Of a stretch of 64,000 nucleotides of DNA, positions 9,875 through 22,344 are shown one piece after another. The notes beneath the pieces are model-generated. The model made no database searches and had not been told where the DNA came from. It saw only the letters and a list, made by a program, of their open reading frames with translations. The stretch covers positions 18,532,501 to 18,596,500 of the forward strand of contig CP141146.1 of the NCBI GenBank assembly GCA_035235625.1, given 5' to 3'. Each line of letters opens with the position of its first letter. Position 1 is the stretch's first letter. Position numbers and translations under genes: made by a program. This DNA comes from Saururus chinensis. Taxonomy: Eukaryota; Streptophyta; Magnoliopsida; Piperales; Saururaceae.

Positions 9875-12160
9875 GAATAAAAGTTTAGGGTTATATTACT
9901 TGCAAGTGCACAAGTGGATGTAGTCTTACAAGGTCGAATCTACAAGGATTGCATTTATGTGATTATCACAATCATTACAAATTCGAAGGATTAAAGAAAA
10001 ATTAAGAGGTATAATATTGAGGCAATGAAAGAGTTAAGATGAAATTCAATAATATAAAACACTAAAACATTAAGGGTCATTGTAACATCTAATGATGTTC
10101 TTCATGTGTCATGTTATCTCAGTTAGAATCAAATGAAGATTCTATTTAACCGAAATATATAAACATTAAAAGCAAAAACAAAGATAGAAAATACTTTAGA
10201 TAGATGAATTATTAAAAGAATTGTTTCTTACAGAGTTCTATGTATCAAAACCAAAAAAGATTAAGGAGATCCTTCAAGCATCTTATATATTAATATCACA
10301 AATAAACAAAAAAAAGAATAATATTAAATGAACATCACTTTAAATAACCAATACTTACTTAAAACCAATGATGAAGCATGAATAGAACTCTATTAGATTG
10401 TTAAAAATCATCTTTAACCTTAGCTAGAGGGCTTAGAAGGTCATTACAGCAACACTTAAAAATAAAAACTACAGAAGAAAAGAAAAATGGGAGAAAGAAG
10501 CTCCAAAGATGAGGAAGTGATGCCTCTCCCACATTTACCCCTCTTTTTATATGAGTAGAGGGGGTTACTTCAAAGGGAAAATTCTAATCACATCCCTTTA
10601 TTACTTTTTGATTGATTAATTAATTTGTTAATTGTTGTTACGTCTGAAACAAGACTATGAAGAAGTCAAATTTAGATTTGTTTTACTTGCCAACTGTAAT
10701 AGACAAGGTCGATCCACAGGGAAAACCTTGTGCAACAAAGAAAACTATTACGAAAAAATAGAGAAAAGAAAACTAAGAAAGAAAGAGTAGAAGAGTATTG
10801 AGGTAATATAGAGTTAAGAAATCAAGATGAGAAAACACTAAGGCATTAAGGATCATTGTAACATCTAATAATGTTCTTCATGTATCATGTTATCTCAGTT
10901 AGAATCGAATGAAAATTCTATCTAACCGGAAGATATGAACATTAAAATTGAAATTAAAGATAGAAAATACTTTGGATAGATGAAGGATAAAATAATTGTC
11001 TCTTAAAGATTTCTATGTATCCAAATCACAAAAGATAAAAAAGGAGAGCCTTTAAGCATCTTATGTATCCAAATCACAAAGAAACAAGAAGAAGAACAAT
11101 ATTAAATAAACATCACTTCAAATAAACAATACTTACTTGAAACCATTGATGAAACATGAATTGAACTCCATTAAATTGTTACAAATCACCTCTAGCCTTA
11201 GCTTGAGAGCTTAGAAAACCATTACAATAAAACTAAAACAAAAATACAATATGAGAGAAGAAAATAGGAGAGGAGAGCTCCAAAGAGGAGGGGATCATTC
11301 ATCTATCACGTCCACCCCTCTATTTATAGGAATAGAAGGGGTTGCTTCAAAGAGGAAAGTGAAATCATATCTCTAGATTGCATCCTGATTGATTGCCTGA
11401 TTGGTTGCTTCTTTGGCAATGATTAGATACTAAATCATCAATGATTTATTTAGCAAATAAGTATCTTTGAATCTTCCTTTAGTTAACCAATCAGCCTCCT
11501 TGTCTTTCCTTATGTGTATCAATCATAATCAATGAAAATATTCTTCATGTGCTGACCTCGGGTTAGTTTATTAGCTGTCTCTTTACATGCCGAATTCACC
11601 CCATTAATCTTTGGAATTTGGAATTTCTTCCTGAAATAACACTTATAGCCACGGAAGTCTTCTTTCCAATGCCACTGAAATCATATCAATCCAAATTATA
11701 CAAAAAAAGATATGATCGAAATACTATAGCTCTGTCAATCTGTCCGAATCAGCTTCTTTCCTAATTTAGTCCTCTTCATACAAATCTCAAATCAAACGGG
11801 TCCATAAGGTTATGTTCGACCATTCCATGCATGTTTAGACCATTAGGGCCCATTCTTGACTTTCAAATAGCTTTGGGTAAATGGGCTTTACTTCCTCTTC
11901 CACTTGGATCCTATTAAAGCATGTTTAGACATATAAACTTAATTAAGGTCTAACTAACTTATTCAAAACATAAATAGCCCAAATTAGCAATGAATTAACA
12001 CAAAATAGGATTGCAATTTGAAATATGAGAACATTTAATTAAACATTATTTCAGTGCATCATTAATTCTTTGGCAATGATTAGATTCAAAATCAATCAAA
12101 TAAATTAAAGATCTTCCCATGATATCCAACTTCATGGGTGCACCATATGCCATAATAGGT
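9875..12160 (-). mobile_element. Gypsy-type LTR fossil with a related solo LTR inserted in it
   Basis: Two related LTR copies are present. The outer one spans about 9875-10624 and resumes at 12062. The inner one occupies about 10625-12061. They share an 80-bp core (TCATTGTAACATCTAATGATG... at 10075 and 10851) plus the later CACCCCTCT...TTTATA and TTCTTTGGCAATGATTAGAT phrases, so the outer copy is interrupted exactly where the inner one sits. TTAAT flanks the inner copy at 10620-10624 and 12062-12066, consistent with a 5-bp target duplication. In minus orientation the inner copy starts TGATGCACTGAAATAATG, a form common to plant Ty3/Gypsy (TAT-like) LTRs. No coding region was found. Confidence 0.6.
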
Positions 12161-12186
12161 GGTACCTAGGAGTCATAACTCCAATA

Positions 12187-12285
12187 GCTTTTGGGCTTTA
12201 TACCAAATAGCTACTATTCAAAACCGATCGTAGTTTTTGGGCTTTATACCAAATAACTGTCATTCAAATCTGGTCAAATCATTCG
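12187..12285. repeat. two-copy tandem repeat (about 47 bp)
   Basis: The phrase TTTTGGGCTTTATACCAAAT occurs twice, followed each time by related sequence (AGCTACTATTCAAAA and AACTGTCATTCAAAT). This is a simple tandem duplication in retrotransposon-derived sequence. Confidence 0.6.
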
Positions 12286-12429
12286 TAAATATATTTCAAA
12301 TAATAATATTTTAATAGACATATCACAACAAAATCCTACTAAGAGGCATACATGACGCTATTATTTTAGTGCATGTCCACCCTTAATCATATCCATTTAA
12401 AAAAGATAATTTCTTTAAGAGACAAATAA

Positions 12430-13602
12430 ATTATAAAATATAACGCCTAGTCATAACATAGAATTAGAGCTTAAAGCCACCTACACTTCGAAATCATATG
12501 GTCTAGTCATAGCACAAAATTAGAAGTTAAAGCCACCTACACTCATAAGGCCTTCACTCATAGTCAGCTTAAATAAGGTGGACGACACGTCCTCTTGCGC
12601 AGATATAATCTCCTCATCTGGCTCGGTTGAAGGGGGCAGAACCTCCCCTAGCGCTAGGATAGTTTCCTCGTCCAGCTCGAGTGAGGCTGGCAGAACCTCC
12701 CCTAGCATGAGGATAGTCTTCTCGTTCAGCTCGAGTGAAGCGGGCAGAACCTCCCCACTGTTGGGGTGGACTTCTCTTTCGGCCTGAGAGTGGCGGGCAT
12801 GGCCTCCTCTTACCATGGGTTGTTCCCACTTTTTAGAGAGGCAAACTCAAAAAATGGGCCCTCTCACGACGTTGGGCACCCTTGAATTAGGTAGGAACGG
12901 TTTTCAAATAGAGGAAATCGGATAAGAAACGACTTAGAAACAGGCAGAGGTTAGAAGGGAGGAGAAGAAGAAAATTGTGAAATGAAATGTTACATGTTAC
13001 ACCCCCGCCCCCCCCCCCTATAAACAGGATGTGTCGTGCATCCAACGGCTGTAGGAGCATGGCAGCCCATGCTCCTGCAGCATGGGCTAGCTGTAGACTA
13101 GCCTGCGGCTGGCCTATGCCTAGCACAGGGCTGTTGTGGCAGGTTTTTGTGTCAGCAAGAGCTAACACCAAAGTTGCATCAGCCTACCGACGCAAACAAA
13201 AAATTATTTTTTAAAATTTTTATTTCTTTAAATTTTGTTTTTATATTTAAACGAAAGCTAACACTTCAAATGCCTACAACTCCTTACCCCGAACTCGGAA
13301 TTGTGTGTTCTTAGTACCATTGGACTTGTATCGACAAGCCCTATGAAACAAGACCACACAAGGGTATGTTTTCTTGCTAAATAAAAGTAGGTCTCACAAA
13401 TGGCACGCTTCCTGATGTCATAGCCTACTTTCCCGGTGTCTATTTGATACATTCTTAGGCTCGATACGTTCGTCTCGCCGAGCCCTATCAAATGTCTTAG
13501 GCTTCTCTAAATGAATCAAGCTCAAGATAGTCTAACTTTTAGAAAAATTGTTAATGGCCCAAACACTCGAATTTCAAAACATTGAAATTCCGAGGCGTTA
13601 CA
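12430..13602 (-). mobile_element. Ty3/Gypsy LTR fossil, minus orientation
   Basis: The minus-strand start at 13602 reads TGTAACGCCTCGGAATTTC, a typical plant Gypsy (Tekay/Del-like) LTR beginning. The sequence to its right (13603 onward) aligns with the interior of a Copia LTR seen elsewhere in the window (about 53240 onward), so this LTR was inserted into that Copia LTR. The left border is not clear, and TTAAG following 13602 was not found again on the left. The interior holds a 54-bp tandem repeat, a C-rich run near 13004 and a GGAGCATGG/CCATGCTCC dyad near 13052-13073. Confidence 0.6.
12610..12757. repeat. 54-bp minisatellite, about 2.7 copies
   Basis: Three units carry GCAGAACCTCCCC at 12636, 12690 and 12744, a period of exactly 54 bp. 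Because 54 is a multiple of three, several frames stay open on both strands and give serine- or glutamate-rich shadow translations. I do not treat those as genes. Confidence 0.85.
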
Positions 13603-16510
13603 TTAAGCTTTTGAAAAATAATTTATTTTTAATTGAACTTTAACTCATAAACTAACTTAATGAATTATATAAGGGCTAGGTAAACACGAAATTGAAGAGA
13701 GAAAAACCTAAATTTGAGATAGAAAAGAGGAGAAATCATTTGTTCATAGTTTTTCACAAGAGATCATCATTGTGCTTAAGAGTTCATGTTCATGGTGATT
13801 GTTTGAGTGACACAACTAAAAAGAGAGTTTTTCACAAATAAAAACTTGATAGAAGAGTCAGCCAAGTTCAATGGAAGATTGAAGAAGGAAGGATAAAGTC
13901 GTAAACAAGATGTTCTTGTTTATAGTGACTAGAAGAAGACAAAGACAAAGTGAAGAGGAGAAAAACTTCAAAACTTGAGGAGGAGAAGACTTGAAGGCCA
14001 ACAACAAGAAAAGGAAGATCTAAACAAAAAGAGTTTATGTTAAGTCTTCATAAGAGGTTTGTGCTTTGCTTGTGTTAATATAAATGTCTTACATCCTAAT
14101 GAATTGATTTAGCTGTTGAGAGGCTGTTGTGGTTTATTTAACCTAGTTTGGGTTTTTTGCATAAAAAATCGTGTGTTTGCTTGTGTAGTTGCATGATTAT
14201 GGTTTGAACGATGATTAGAATTATCATGAGTGTGATTAGTCATTAGGTTTTGTTGTTTTTGCCTCAAAATAAATTTTTGTGCATAGAGGCTAGATCTCTT
14301 AGTTACTCACTTGTAAGAGCAATCTACTGATCCGCTACACCATCTAGAAAAATATTAAACTCATAATTCGTAGATGAGGATTTTGATTAAAAATTTGTTT
14401 TTGAATCATGTTATCCATCATGTTTTTCATGCTAGTGTATATCTATCTTTCTAGTTTTTTATTCCTAGATATATCTTGCTTGTGTTAGGGTTTGCTCTAT
14501 AATCTTTTCTTGATTTACTTATTTTCTATTTAGAATTACTTGTGACACTTGCGAATTTTGTGCCCTAAGTTGTGCTTTTGCTTGCTCTTGAAGTAATCTT
14601 TGCCTTGTGTATTTAAAGTAAGTTGCTTGGGTGTTTTTGATTTGTTTTATTCTTAATGGTTGCTTCAAATAATTCAATGGCTGAGCATGAGCCAATTCCA
14701 TGAATCAATCACCCTTGTTTGATTGTGAAAAATTTTCATATTGAAGAATAAGATGAGAGCCTTTATTTAAGTACTTGGTGACAATACTTAGAAAGTTGTA
14801 ATTAAATGTTGGAGTCCTCTAATGACCAAAGACAAGGATGAAAATTCAATTTTAAAAATGAAAGTGAATGGGATGAGAATAAGACTATTGCTAATCAAAA
14901 TAGAAAAGGCTATAGAGCATTATTCAATGCCGTAGAAAAATCTCAGCATAGGTCAATCTCTAATTGTACATCTGCTAAAGTAGCATGGGAAATTTTGTCA
15001 AATACAATGAAGGGACTAAATTTGTAAAGGTGTCTAGGTTGCAAATGCTCACACTAGAGTTTGAGAACATCATAATGAGTGAAGAAGAAACAATTTCTGA
15101 ATATTATGTTAAAATATCGGACATTGTTAACACATGTGACCAACTAGGAGAGCCAATACCAGATTACCTTGTGGTTAGAAAGATCTTAAGGTCTTTGTCC
15201 TCTAAATTCAAAAGTAAGGTGGTTGCAATTAATGAATCTAAGAAAATTGACACCTTAGACATTGAGGAGATCATAGGAAACTTAAGAACCTTTGAGATGC
15301 AAGAGAGGTCTTATGAGAACAAGAAGAATTGTTTGAGAAATCAAAAGAAAAACAAACTGCCCTAAGAACGACTAAGAAATCTTCCAAGAAGTTTAAAGTG
15401 TTGAACATCTTAGAAGAATCGAAAGAAAGTATGAGTGAAGATGATTAAATGCTCATGTTGACTAAAAACTTTAAAAAATTATTAAAAAATTAGAACTTTA
15501 GGTTTGGGAACAAGGGTCAAATTTCAATGAAGAGATAAGGGGAAAGAAGATATGGGAGACAAAATAAACAAGATATGAGGAACATGAATTTTTTTGAATG
15601 TGGTAAGTTAGGTATTTTTGTTCCTGATTATCCTAACAATACTTCTGGCAATTCTACTGATGAGAAACCTAGGAAATCCAAGGGGTTTGAGAAAAAGAAA
15701 AAAGGCAAAGTGCTTCAAGACACTTACTCTGATGAGAGCTCTTTTGAAGATGAAAATTTGTGCAACTATATTGCCTTCTATGCAAGTGTGAAAGAAGATG
15801 GTTCTGGTGAAGTCTCATGAGTCCACTTCTCTTGATGTGAACTTAAATTCTAGTTTTGAATGAGATTCAAATGAATACAAGGGATTCCTCTAACAATTTC
15901 TAGTTTTGCCTATAAATCGAAGTACCTTAAGAGAGAATTGAAAAAGAAAAATGGTGAATTAGAATTAGCTTCTTAAGAGTCCAATAAGTTGATGAAGATG
16001 AACAATAAGCTTGACTGGGAGGTTAATGTCCTTAAGAGTGACCTTGAACAAGAGACAGAGAAATCTAGTGCTTGAAATAGAAAACTTAAATTAGACGTGT
16101 TCAAGAGTGGGAGAAAACATTGAAGACATTGTTGAGCATAGGTCAAACCAATAAGCTTTGGATTTAAAAATTGCTTGTCCACCCAAGGCAAAAGAGAGTA
16201 ACCAACAACCTATGCCAATGCCCAACCCACCTCTATGTCAAAAGGAAAGGAGCTGAAATTGAATTCTAGGATTGTGGGAGTTTGTGACATGTGCCATAAA
16301 GATACTCATATTAGAAAGAAGTATCCAAATAACCATTCTTCCAAACTTAGTTCAAAAAAGGAGAAGAAGATCCCTACCCATACAACCCCTAGACTACCCC
16401 ACCAAGTGTATGAGCATAAGATAAAGAAAATATGGGTGAGGAAGATTGATCTTCAAACATTGAAGGATCAACAAGGATATATGAGCAAGAACACATCAAA
16501 TTGCTAAAGG
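13603..16510 (+). mobile_element. Ty1/Copia fossil, family A (LTR part and gag)
   Basis: The LTR part at 13603 to about 14400 has a TATA-like ATATAAGGGCTAGG and repeats sequence found at 53240-54070 and, inverted, at 36120-37380. From about 14870 to 15370 a Copia gag (UBN2-type) is recognisable by SRLQMLTLEFENIIMSEEET, SEYYVKISDIVNTCDQLGEP and VRKILRSLSSKFKSKV. A weak zinc-knuckle-like remnant follows near 15590-15640. The LTR start is absent because a Gypsy LTR adjoins at 13602. No pol is visible. The element is broken in several places. Confidence 0.75.
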
Positions 16511-16589
16511 ATACGTTGGCTACGTAAGGCTGAGGAACTAGTCATCTATAAGTAAATAGAATGAGTTGATTTGTACATAATTGAATGTT

Positions 16590-17300
16590 TTCTATCTTCT
16601 GGGGCACACATGTTTTAGTTTTTACTTCATTTTTTACCTTTTTTTTGTGTTGGTTGTATTCATAGGTTTGATTGAAAAAATAACAAATAAAAAAATAAAA
16701 AATAGTGTAGCTTTTTGTGTAGTTTGCAATGTGTTGTTTTGTTTTGTTTAATATATGTTTCAGTTCTTGAGATTAAAATGAATTAACTTTCTTTCAAACT
16801 TAAAAGCAACATGATTTCTAGTCTATATACCTTAACAGAGAGAAATATACACTAAGGAGAGTAAATATTAATTTGATTTTCTTTTGCTTGACGTCATAAT
16901 TCTTTATTTTTAAAATATGAACACATTACGTTTAGACTAAAGTTTATTTTATGAGTGAAGATCAAAACAATTCTTTGACATGAGTTGACTTAAGAGTTTG
17001 GATGCTAGTAGAGTCATGACACTCAAATTAGATGAACTAAAGCTAGACTTTTATTTAGGATTTAATGGAAGAAAATTCCTTGTAATATGTTTAAATGTTT
17101 GTAAGTTTTATTTACTTCAAAATTTTATTAAAATGAATTGTTCTAAGAAAGGTGATGGGGAAAGGCTACTTACTTAGGTCGTTCTAGGCTAGTGTGAAGT
17201 TCTCATCTACTTGGCATTAAGAAAAAATGAAACAAAAAGAAAAAAGGATGAACAAAAATGATCCTAGTTGAGAGAATTCAAAAACATTCAAGCCCTAAAA
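16590..17300 (+). repeat. tract shared, inverted, with 35400-36110 (Copia family A associated)
   Basis: The complement of 35400-36110 aligns with this stretch. Matching text includes CACTAAGGAGAGT...ATTAATTTGATTTTCTTTTGCTT, TTGAGATTxAAATxAATTAACTTT, and GGTGATGGGGAAAGGCTACTTACTTA...CTAGGCTAGTGTGAAGTTCTCAT. In both places it lies downstream of family-A LTR sequence, so it probably belongs to the 3' non-coding part of that retrotransposon. Confidence 0.65.
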
Positions 17301-17824
17301 AAATAAATTGAGAAAAAATATCATAACTCAGAAAAAGACACAAGCATATTCTTTATTGAGCTTTTAATTTTTTTCTATCTTTTTAGAGGAAAATATAAAT
17401 AGAATCTAGGTAAAGCGAGTCAAAAAATAAGAACTATTTCTTTATTAGGGTCTTAACAAATTTGTCTTAATTGAATAAGAATGATCTTGCGATATTTACG
17501 ATTAAAAGAGGCTCGAGTTAAAATATTGGTGGTTTTATCTAAAATAAATAAAAGAGAATTAAAATTTTAAAATAAAGAAATAATAAATAAAAATTACAAA
17601 CCAATGGGGTTGACTAATCTAAGGCAAGGTGTGCATGAACATAATTTGTGGATGCACTTAGATTAAAATAGAATTAACGAAAATTCGTAAAAAAGATCTC
17701 AACATTACTTGTCTTGATGTTTTTATTTGTATTTTGAGTATTGATAATAAAAAAATATTATTTCAACTACAAAAGTATTGGTTTGATTTATGGAATTTAA
17801 TAAAAAAATATTTTTTTTTAATTT
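17301..17824. other. AT-rich spacer without recognisable features
   Basis: I see no coding or repeat signal apart from A/T runs. It lies between the Copia family A remnant and a fragment of the Gypsy-kin element. Confidence 0.4.
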
Positions 17825-20000
17825 TTGATATTAGAGTATAACAAATGGTTCCACCGTCATGAGAAGGTAGATTATTACTTAGCCCGCCTCTTGTATGCTC
17901 TGGGTCGTGCAGAGCGGATTCACATCGATTTCCCCTCATTTGTCATTGCACGGATGGCAGATATAGTATCTGGACCAATGGACCCTCGATTAGCTTATCC
18001 TTTCATCTTGGAGCAGATTTTTTATCACTTTTGATTGGATTTTCCTTCACATGCACCCATGAGCCAAGGTTTAGGGGTCATTTCACAGGTGACCCTAAAT
18101 CGGATTGTCACACATTACTCGCCTTGACCAGCATTGGACAAGGAGGACGTAGAGGAGCTGACTGCAGAGGGCGTAGCAGAGGTCATAATTGAGCAGTGCA
18201 TTCCACCACATTCTTTTGCTGATGACTCTTTCCTTCAGATGGAGTATCGCCTTTGAGCACATATCAATTCTTCTCAAGCACAACTTCAAAAGAGGATGAC
18301 TGCACATATAGACGCTTGTATGGACGCTCATATGATTGAGATGAGTGGACTTGTATAGGGTCTAGTTTATTTGATTCGTCACCAGTCAGCTGCAGTGGAT
18401 GCGGATGATAACGACAAGAGTTCTACTGATGCAAATGATTCTAATGATGCTGATACTTCGGTGTGCAGGGGCTACTTTTCTATTTTCATATTATTTATGT
18501 TCTTTGATTTCATGTTGTTATCTCTTTTCTGGGCCTATGGTACTTTAGGTTTGGGGGAATGCTCATCACTTTTATTTATTTATTTTTCTCAATCCTATGT
18601 ACTTCACTTTCATATTAGTGGATTAGTTTTGCATTCAGGTGATATCTTTCTTTCCCTCTCTTATTTATTCTTGTCATTATAGTATATATTTTCTTTATCA
18701 TTGTGGACAATGTTCGGTTTAGGTTTGGGGGTGTAAAAAGATATTTTTCTTTCTTACTTTTCTTTTAGGATGTTTTAGAGTATTTTTTGTTATTTCTTTC
18801 ATTTTTTTTCTTTTCTTTTATGTGGCTTTTATTACTTATTTTCTTTTAAAAGCATATGTCTATTTTTAAAGAGATTAATTTCACGAAGAAAGTTCAAGTA
18901 ATTAATTAAGTAATAGAAGCGATTGAGTGAGTAATTCCTGTTTTGTTTTCTTTATCTTGGATAATTGTGCTTATATTTTTAAATCACATTTCACACACTT
19001 GAAACTTGTAGGAATATAATTTTATGATTTATTATTTGCAATCTTAGTGAGATATCTTTAACTTAGCATATTTTTTAAAACATAGCAATTGAGTAATTTT
19101 TAATGTTTTATGACAAATCTTTATGCTTGCCTATTACTTGAAAAAAAAAGTGATAAGTGCGTAATGAAAAAATATAATGACAAAAAAGAGTTGAAAAAAA
19201 AGATAGATTTATTGAAATAAAAATGATGATGAAAAAAAAGAAAAAAACTAAAGGTTTGTTTCTCTTTTCACTGAGTAACCAGGCCTTGTGCCTAGGCAAG
19301 CATAGGGGATTGTGTGAAATGTTGAGATAAATTCTTTTATGACTTGCTTTCTTCAGTAGCCTTTATAGTTCGAGTTATTAAGCTTGACGGGTGTTTTAAC
19401 ACCTAATGGCTTGAGCCAACTGGATTAGGGACACTGGCCTAACGCTTGTTACATGGACTATTTAGAAAGCTTAATAGAACTAAGTATTGCACGAGTCATA
19501 TTTTTAGGTATATTATGTTCTTATTCCCTGAATTTAATTGAAATTTGAAGGCCATTATATGAGGTTTTATTATGAGATGTTAAGGATGAAATATTGTCAT
19601 TGTTATATTTTATAATTAGTGAACTTTAATGATCTTGGTTAATGGGTCACATAAGATATGCTTGTTAATAAAGAATGAAATTGTATGACTACAAGTTTCT
19701 ACACTTCATGTTTTTGAAATGTATATATGTAGTTGCACAATTATTTCCAAGATGAGGTCATAGAATGGGTGATTCCTTACTTGAAAGTGATCAGATCAAA
19801 ATTATTTACTTGTGTCAAGTATTTGTGGTTGGTTCTTTTAAGAAATAGTTATGTGTTTTTAAGAGGAGATTGTTTTCAGAATTTTTGTTTTCTTGTTTTG
19901 CTTTATTTATTTTCTTAGGTTTAGATGTTTGTGAGTATCATTGCTATAAACCCTCATGAGACACAACTCTTCCAACTAGGGACACCTAGGGGTTTAATCA
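17825..20000 (+). mobile_element. fragment of the non-autonomous Gypsy-kin element (partner of 23262-27908)
   Basis: This + strand copy aligns with the complement of about 24560-26720. Its start matches the middle of the partner's ORF (EKVDYYLARLLYALGRAERI; DPRLAYPF), and its later part matches the serine/aspartate codon run, the TTTGGGGGTGT tract near 18723, and the text CATGAGACACAACTCTTCCAACTAGGGACACCTAGG near 19957. The copy is incomplete at both ends and stops where MULE sequence begins. It looks older than the partner. Confidence 0.7.
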
Positions 20001-20002
20001 TA

Positions 20003-20815
20003 TGTTTAACAATCAATGGGAGGGTTAGTGCATCTTTTACTATAATGCGCAGAATGTTTGCACCTCCCACATTTATAATCTGCTCTACCATCTCTCTCCA
20101 TGATCACACGATCTATTGTTTTTCTAATGCTGATAGAGCATGGGTGACCAGATTGTCTTGTTGTTATTGGGGGGTAATAACATATAAGGAATATCTCATT
20201 CCCAAAACTCCTGATCACGAGGAGAGTAAACTTGCTCGGGGTACACATTTTTATAAGCAGTAGATGTATAACATATTCCTACCTACATAGGTTGTCACCA
20301 CTTTTCCCACACTACAAGAAGATGAGAGAAAGGATAATAGTAGACTTGAGGGTGATCACTTCCTTTCATGCATATGCCACAAACTTCCTTTCATGCATGG
20401 TCATCACTTCGCAATCGATGCAATTGATTCTTATTATTGTATACTCCCTGATTTTATTTGATTGTTCCCTTATGATCCCTTATACTCTAAGAGTGTATGG
20501 GATAACCATGGCCTTTGAAGCACAAGATCATTTAGCAAAGAATTTTATCACCCGGTAAAAAATGGTTGCCACTAAGGCATGCATGGGTAATCCCTATGCC
20601 CCATTCAAGACACTATTTATACTTCCACCATATTTGTAGTTGTCATTCCAAATCTTCTAAATCCATCATGTGCAAGAGACCACTCTTTAAGGTCTAATCC
20701 TTCTCATGTGAGGAGTTATTTTGCCCTTTGAATTTCCTTACTAATCAAGTCCATTTTAGCTTCAAATTATTTAAATGTCAGCACACATGCAATTTCCCCA
20801 AACAAATCCATCAAG
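20003..20815 (-). pseudogene. MULE (Mutator-like) transposase, C-terminal part
   Basis: On the minus strand the text GRADYKCGRCKHSAHYSKRC (about 20060 back to 20010) is the C2HC zinc knuckle near the end of plant MULE transposases, with CTNPPIDC and a stop at the very end. Farther upstream, about 20705-20600 reads SLAHDGFRRFGMTTTNMVE, the conserved segment downstream of the MULE catalytic domain, and about 20765-20735 reads EAKMDLISKEIQRA. The reading frame changes several times and contains stops, so the gene is dead. This part is the continuation of 28856-30100; CACTA 2 splits the two halves. A SWIM zinc finger expected between these motifs is not clearly readable. Confidence 0.8.
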
Positions 20816-20818
20816 TGT

Positions 20819-21400
20819 CACTATAACAAAACGTAGTATTAGCGATGCAAAGCTAAGCATTGCTGAAAATAACTATTTGCGACGAATGAAAAAGTGTTGC
20901 TAAAAAAAATAAACTATTAGTGATGCATTTTCGTATGTGTCGCTAATAGTCATATATTAGCAACACTTAGCTTAGAGCGTCGCGACGCTTTACTCTAACC
21001 GTCACTACTAGTTTCTCTATTTACGATGCTTTATACAACTGTCGCTAAAAGATATATATTTTAAATAAAAAAGGAAAAAAATATAACTATTAGCGACACT
21101 TTTATTAAGCGTCGCTAATAGCTTTTGCAATAGCGACTCTTATTCAAAAGTGTTGCTAATAGTGCTGGTTTTTTTCTTTAGTTAGGGCTGGTGAGGATCT
21201 TGATCGAGAATCCAAAATTGATTTGCGAATTCAAGATACTATTAGCGACACTTACAAAAGCGTCACTAATAGTTGTGAATAAAAAATAAAAAAATAAAAA
21301 TTTTGAATTATTAGCGACGCTTTTAACTAAGCGTTGCAAATACCATTTCTAATAGCGACGCTTGTAGACAAGCGATAGATTTATTAATTAATTTTATTTA
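20819..21400. repeat. CACTA 2 left terminus and subterminal array
   Basis: The CACTATAACAAAA terminus is followed by about a dozen copies of TTAGCGACGCT-like motifs in both orientations, often paired as inverted repeats around 5-10 bp loops. Many copies have C-to-T or G-to-A changes (TTAGTGATGC, TTAGCAACAC), the pattern left by deamination of methylated CpG. Confidence 0.85.
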
Positions 21401-21602
21401 ATAAATAAATATTAAAAAATTATAATAAACTTCCTAAATATAATATTGTTTATTTAATATTTACTATTTATATATACAATAAATAAATATTAAAATTTCA
21501 ATAAAAACTAGTGTTAGTAATAGATAAAACTTTTACTATTTATATATAATATATTTTATTTCTTAAATTTTATTATTAATTTTAAAATATAATTTATAAT
21601 AA

Positions 21603-22330
21603 AAGAGAGAGTGAAGAGAGTGCATGGAGAGAGAAAGTGAGAGTGAGGAGAGAGAGAAGTTGAGGAGAAAGAGGGATCGAAGAGATAGAGAGAGAGAGGA
21701 GAGAGAGGGGGAGGTGAGAGAGTGGGGTGAGTGAGAGAGAGGGAGGAGAGAGAGACGGAGGAGAGAGATAATTTTAATTTAATTTAATTGTTTTATATTT
21801 TTTATTTAAAAATTAATTAAAAAAATATATTAGCGACGCATAGGCATATACGCCGCTAATACCTTTGACTATTAGCAACGTATAGCTCTATACGTCACTA
21901 ATACATTTTTATTTATTTATTTTTAATTATATTTTAAATAAAAAATATAAAATAGAGAGGGGGAGAGAGGGAGGAGAAAGAGAAGGTGAGGAGAAAGAGG
22001 GATCAAAGAGAGAGAGGGGGAGGTGAGAGAGTGAGGTGAGTGAGAGAGAGGGTGGAGAGAGAGAGAGGAGAGAGAAATTTTATTTGTTTTACATTTTTTA
22101 TTTAAAATTAATTTAAAACAAAAAAATATAAAATAGAAAGGGAGAGAGAGGGAGGAGAGAGAGAGGAGAGAGAGAGAGAGAGAGAGATAGGGAGATAGGG
22201 TAGAGAGAGAGAAGAGGGTGGAGAGAGGGAGGAGAGAGGATAGAGAGAGAGGAGGAGAGAGGGTAGAGAGAGGGGGGAGGGAGAGAGAGGGGAAGAGAAA
22301 GAGAGAGAGGGGAGGAGAGAGAGAGGGATT
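21603..22330. repeat. purine (GA-rich) tracts in CACTA 2
   Basis: Three tracts are nearly pure purine on the + strand (about 21603-21768, 21953-22076 and 22137-22327). They are separated by AT-rich spacers, and the first spacer carries GCGACGCATAGGCATATACGCCGCTAAT-type motifs. Sequence units such as GAGAGAGGGAGGAGAGA repeat imperfectly. CACTA 3 has the same tracts as CT on the + strand because it lies in the opposite orientation. Open frames read through these tracts are low-complexity artefacts. Confidence 0.8.
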
Positions 22331-22344
22331 TTATTTTTAAATAA

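Noticed and set aside
12520-12816. Glutamate-rich minus ORF
   Set aside because: It is produced by a 54-bp tandem repeat in an LTR.
20311-20335. CACTACAAGAAG, a possible further CACTA terminus
   Set aside because: It lies inside the MULE transposase coding text (minus frame PQVYYYPFSH), has no TTAGCGACGCT motifs next to it and no partner end.
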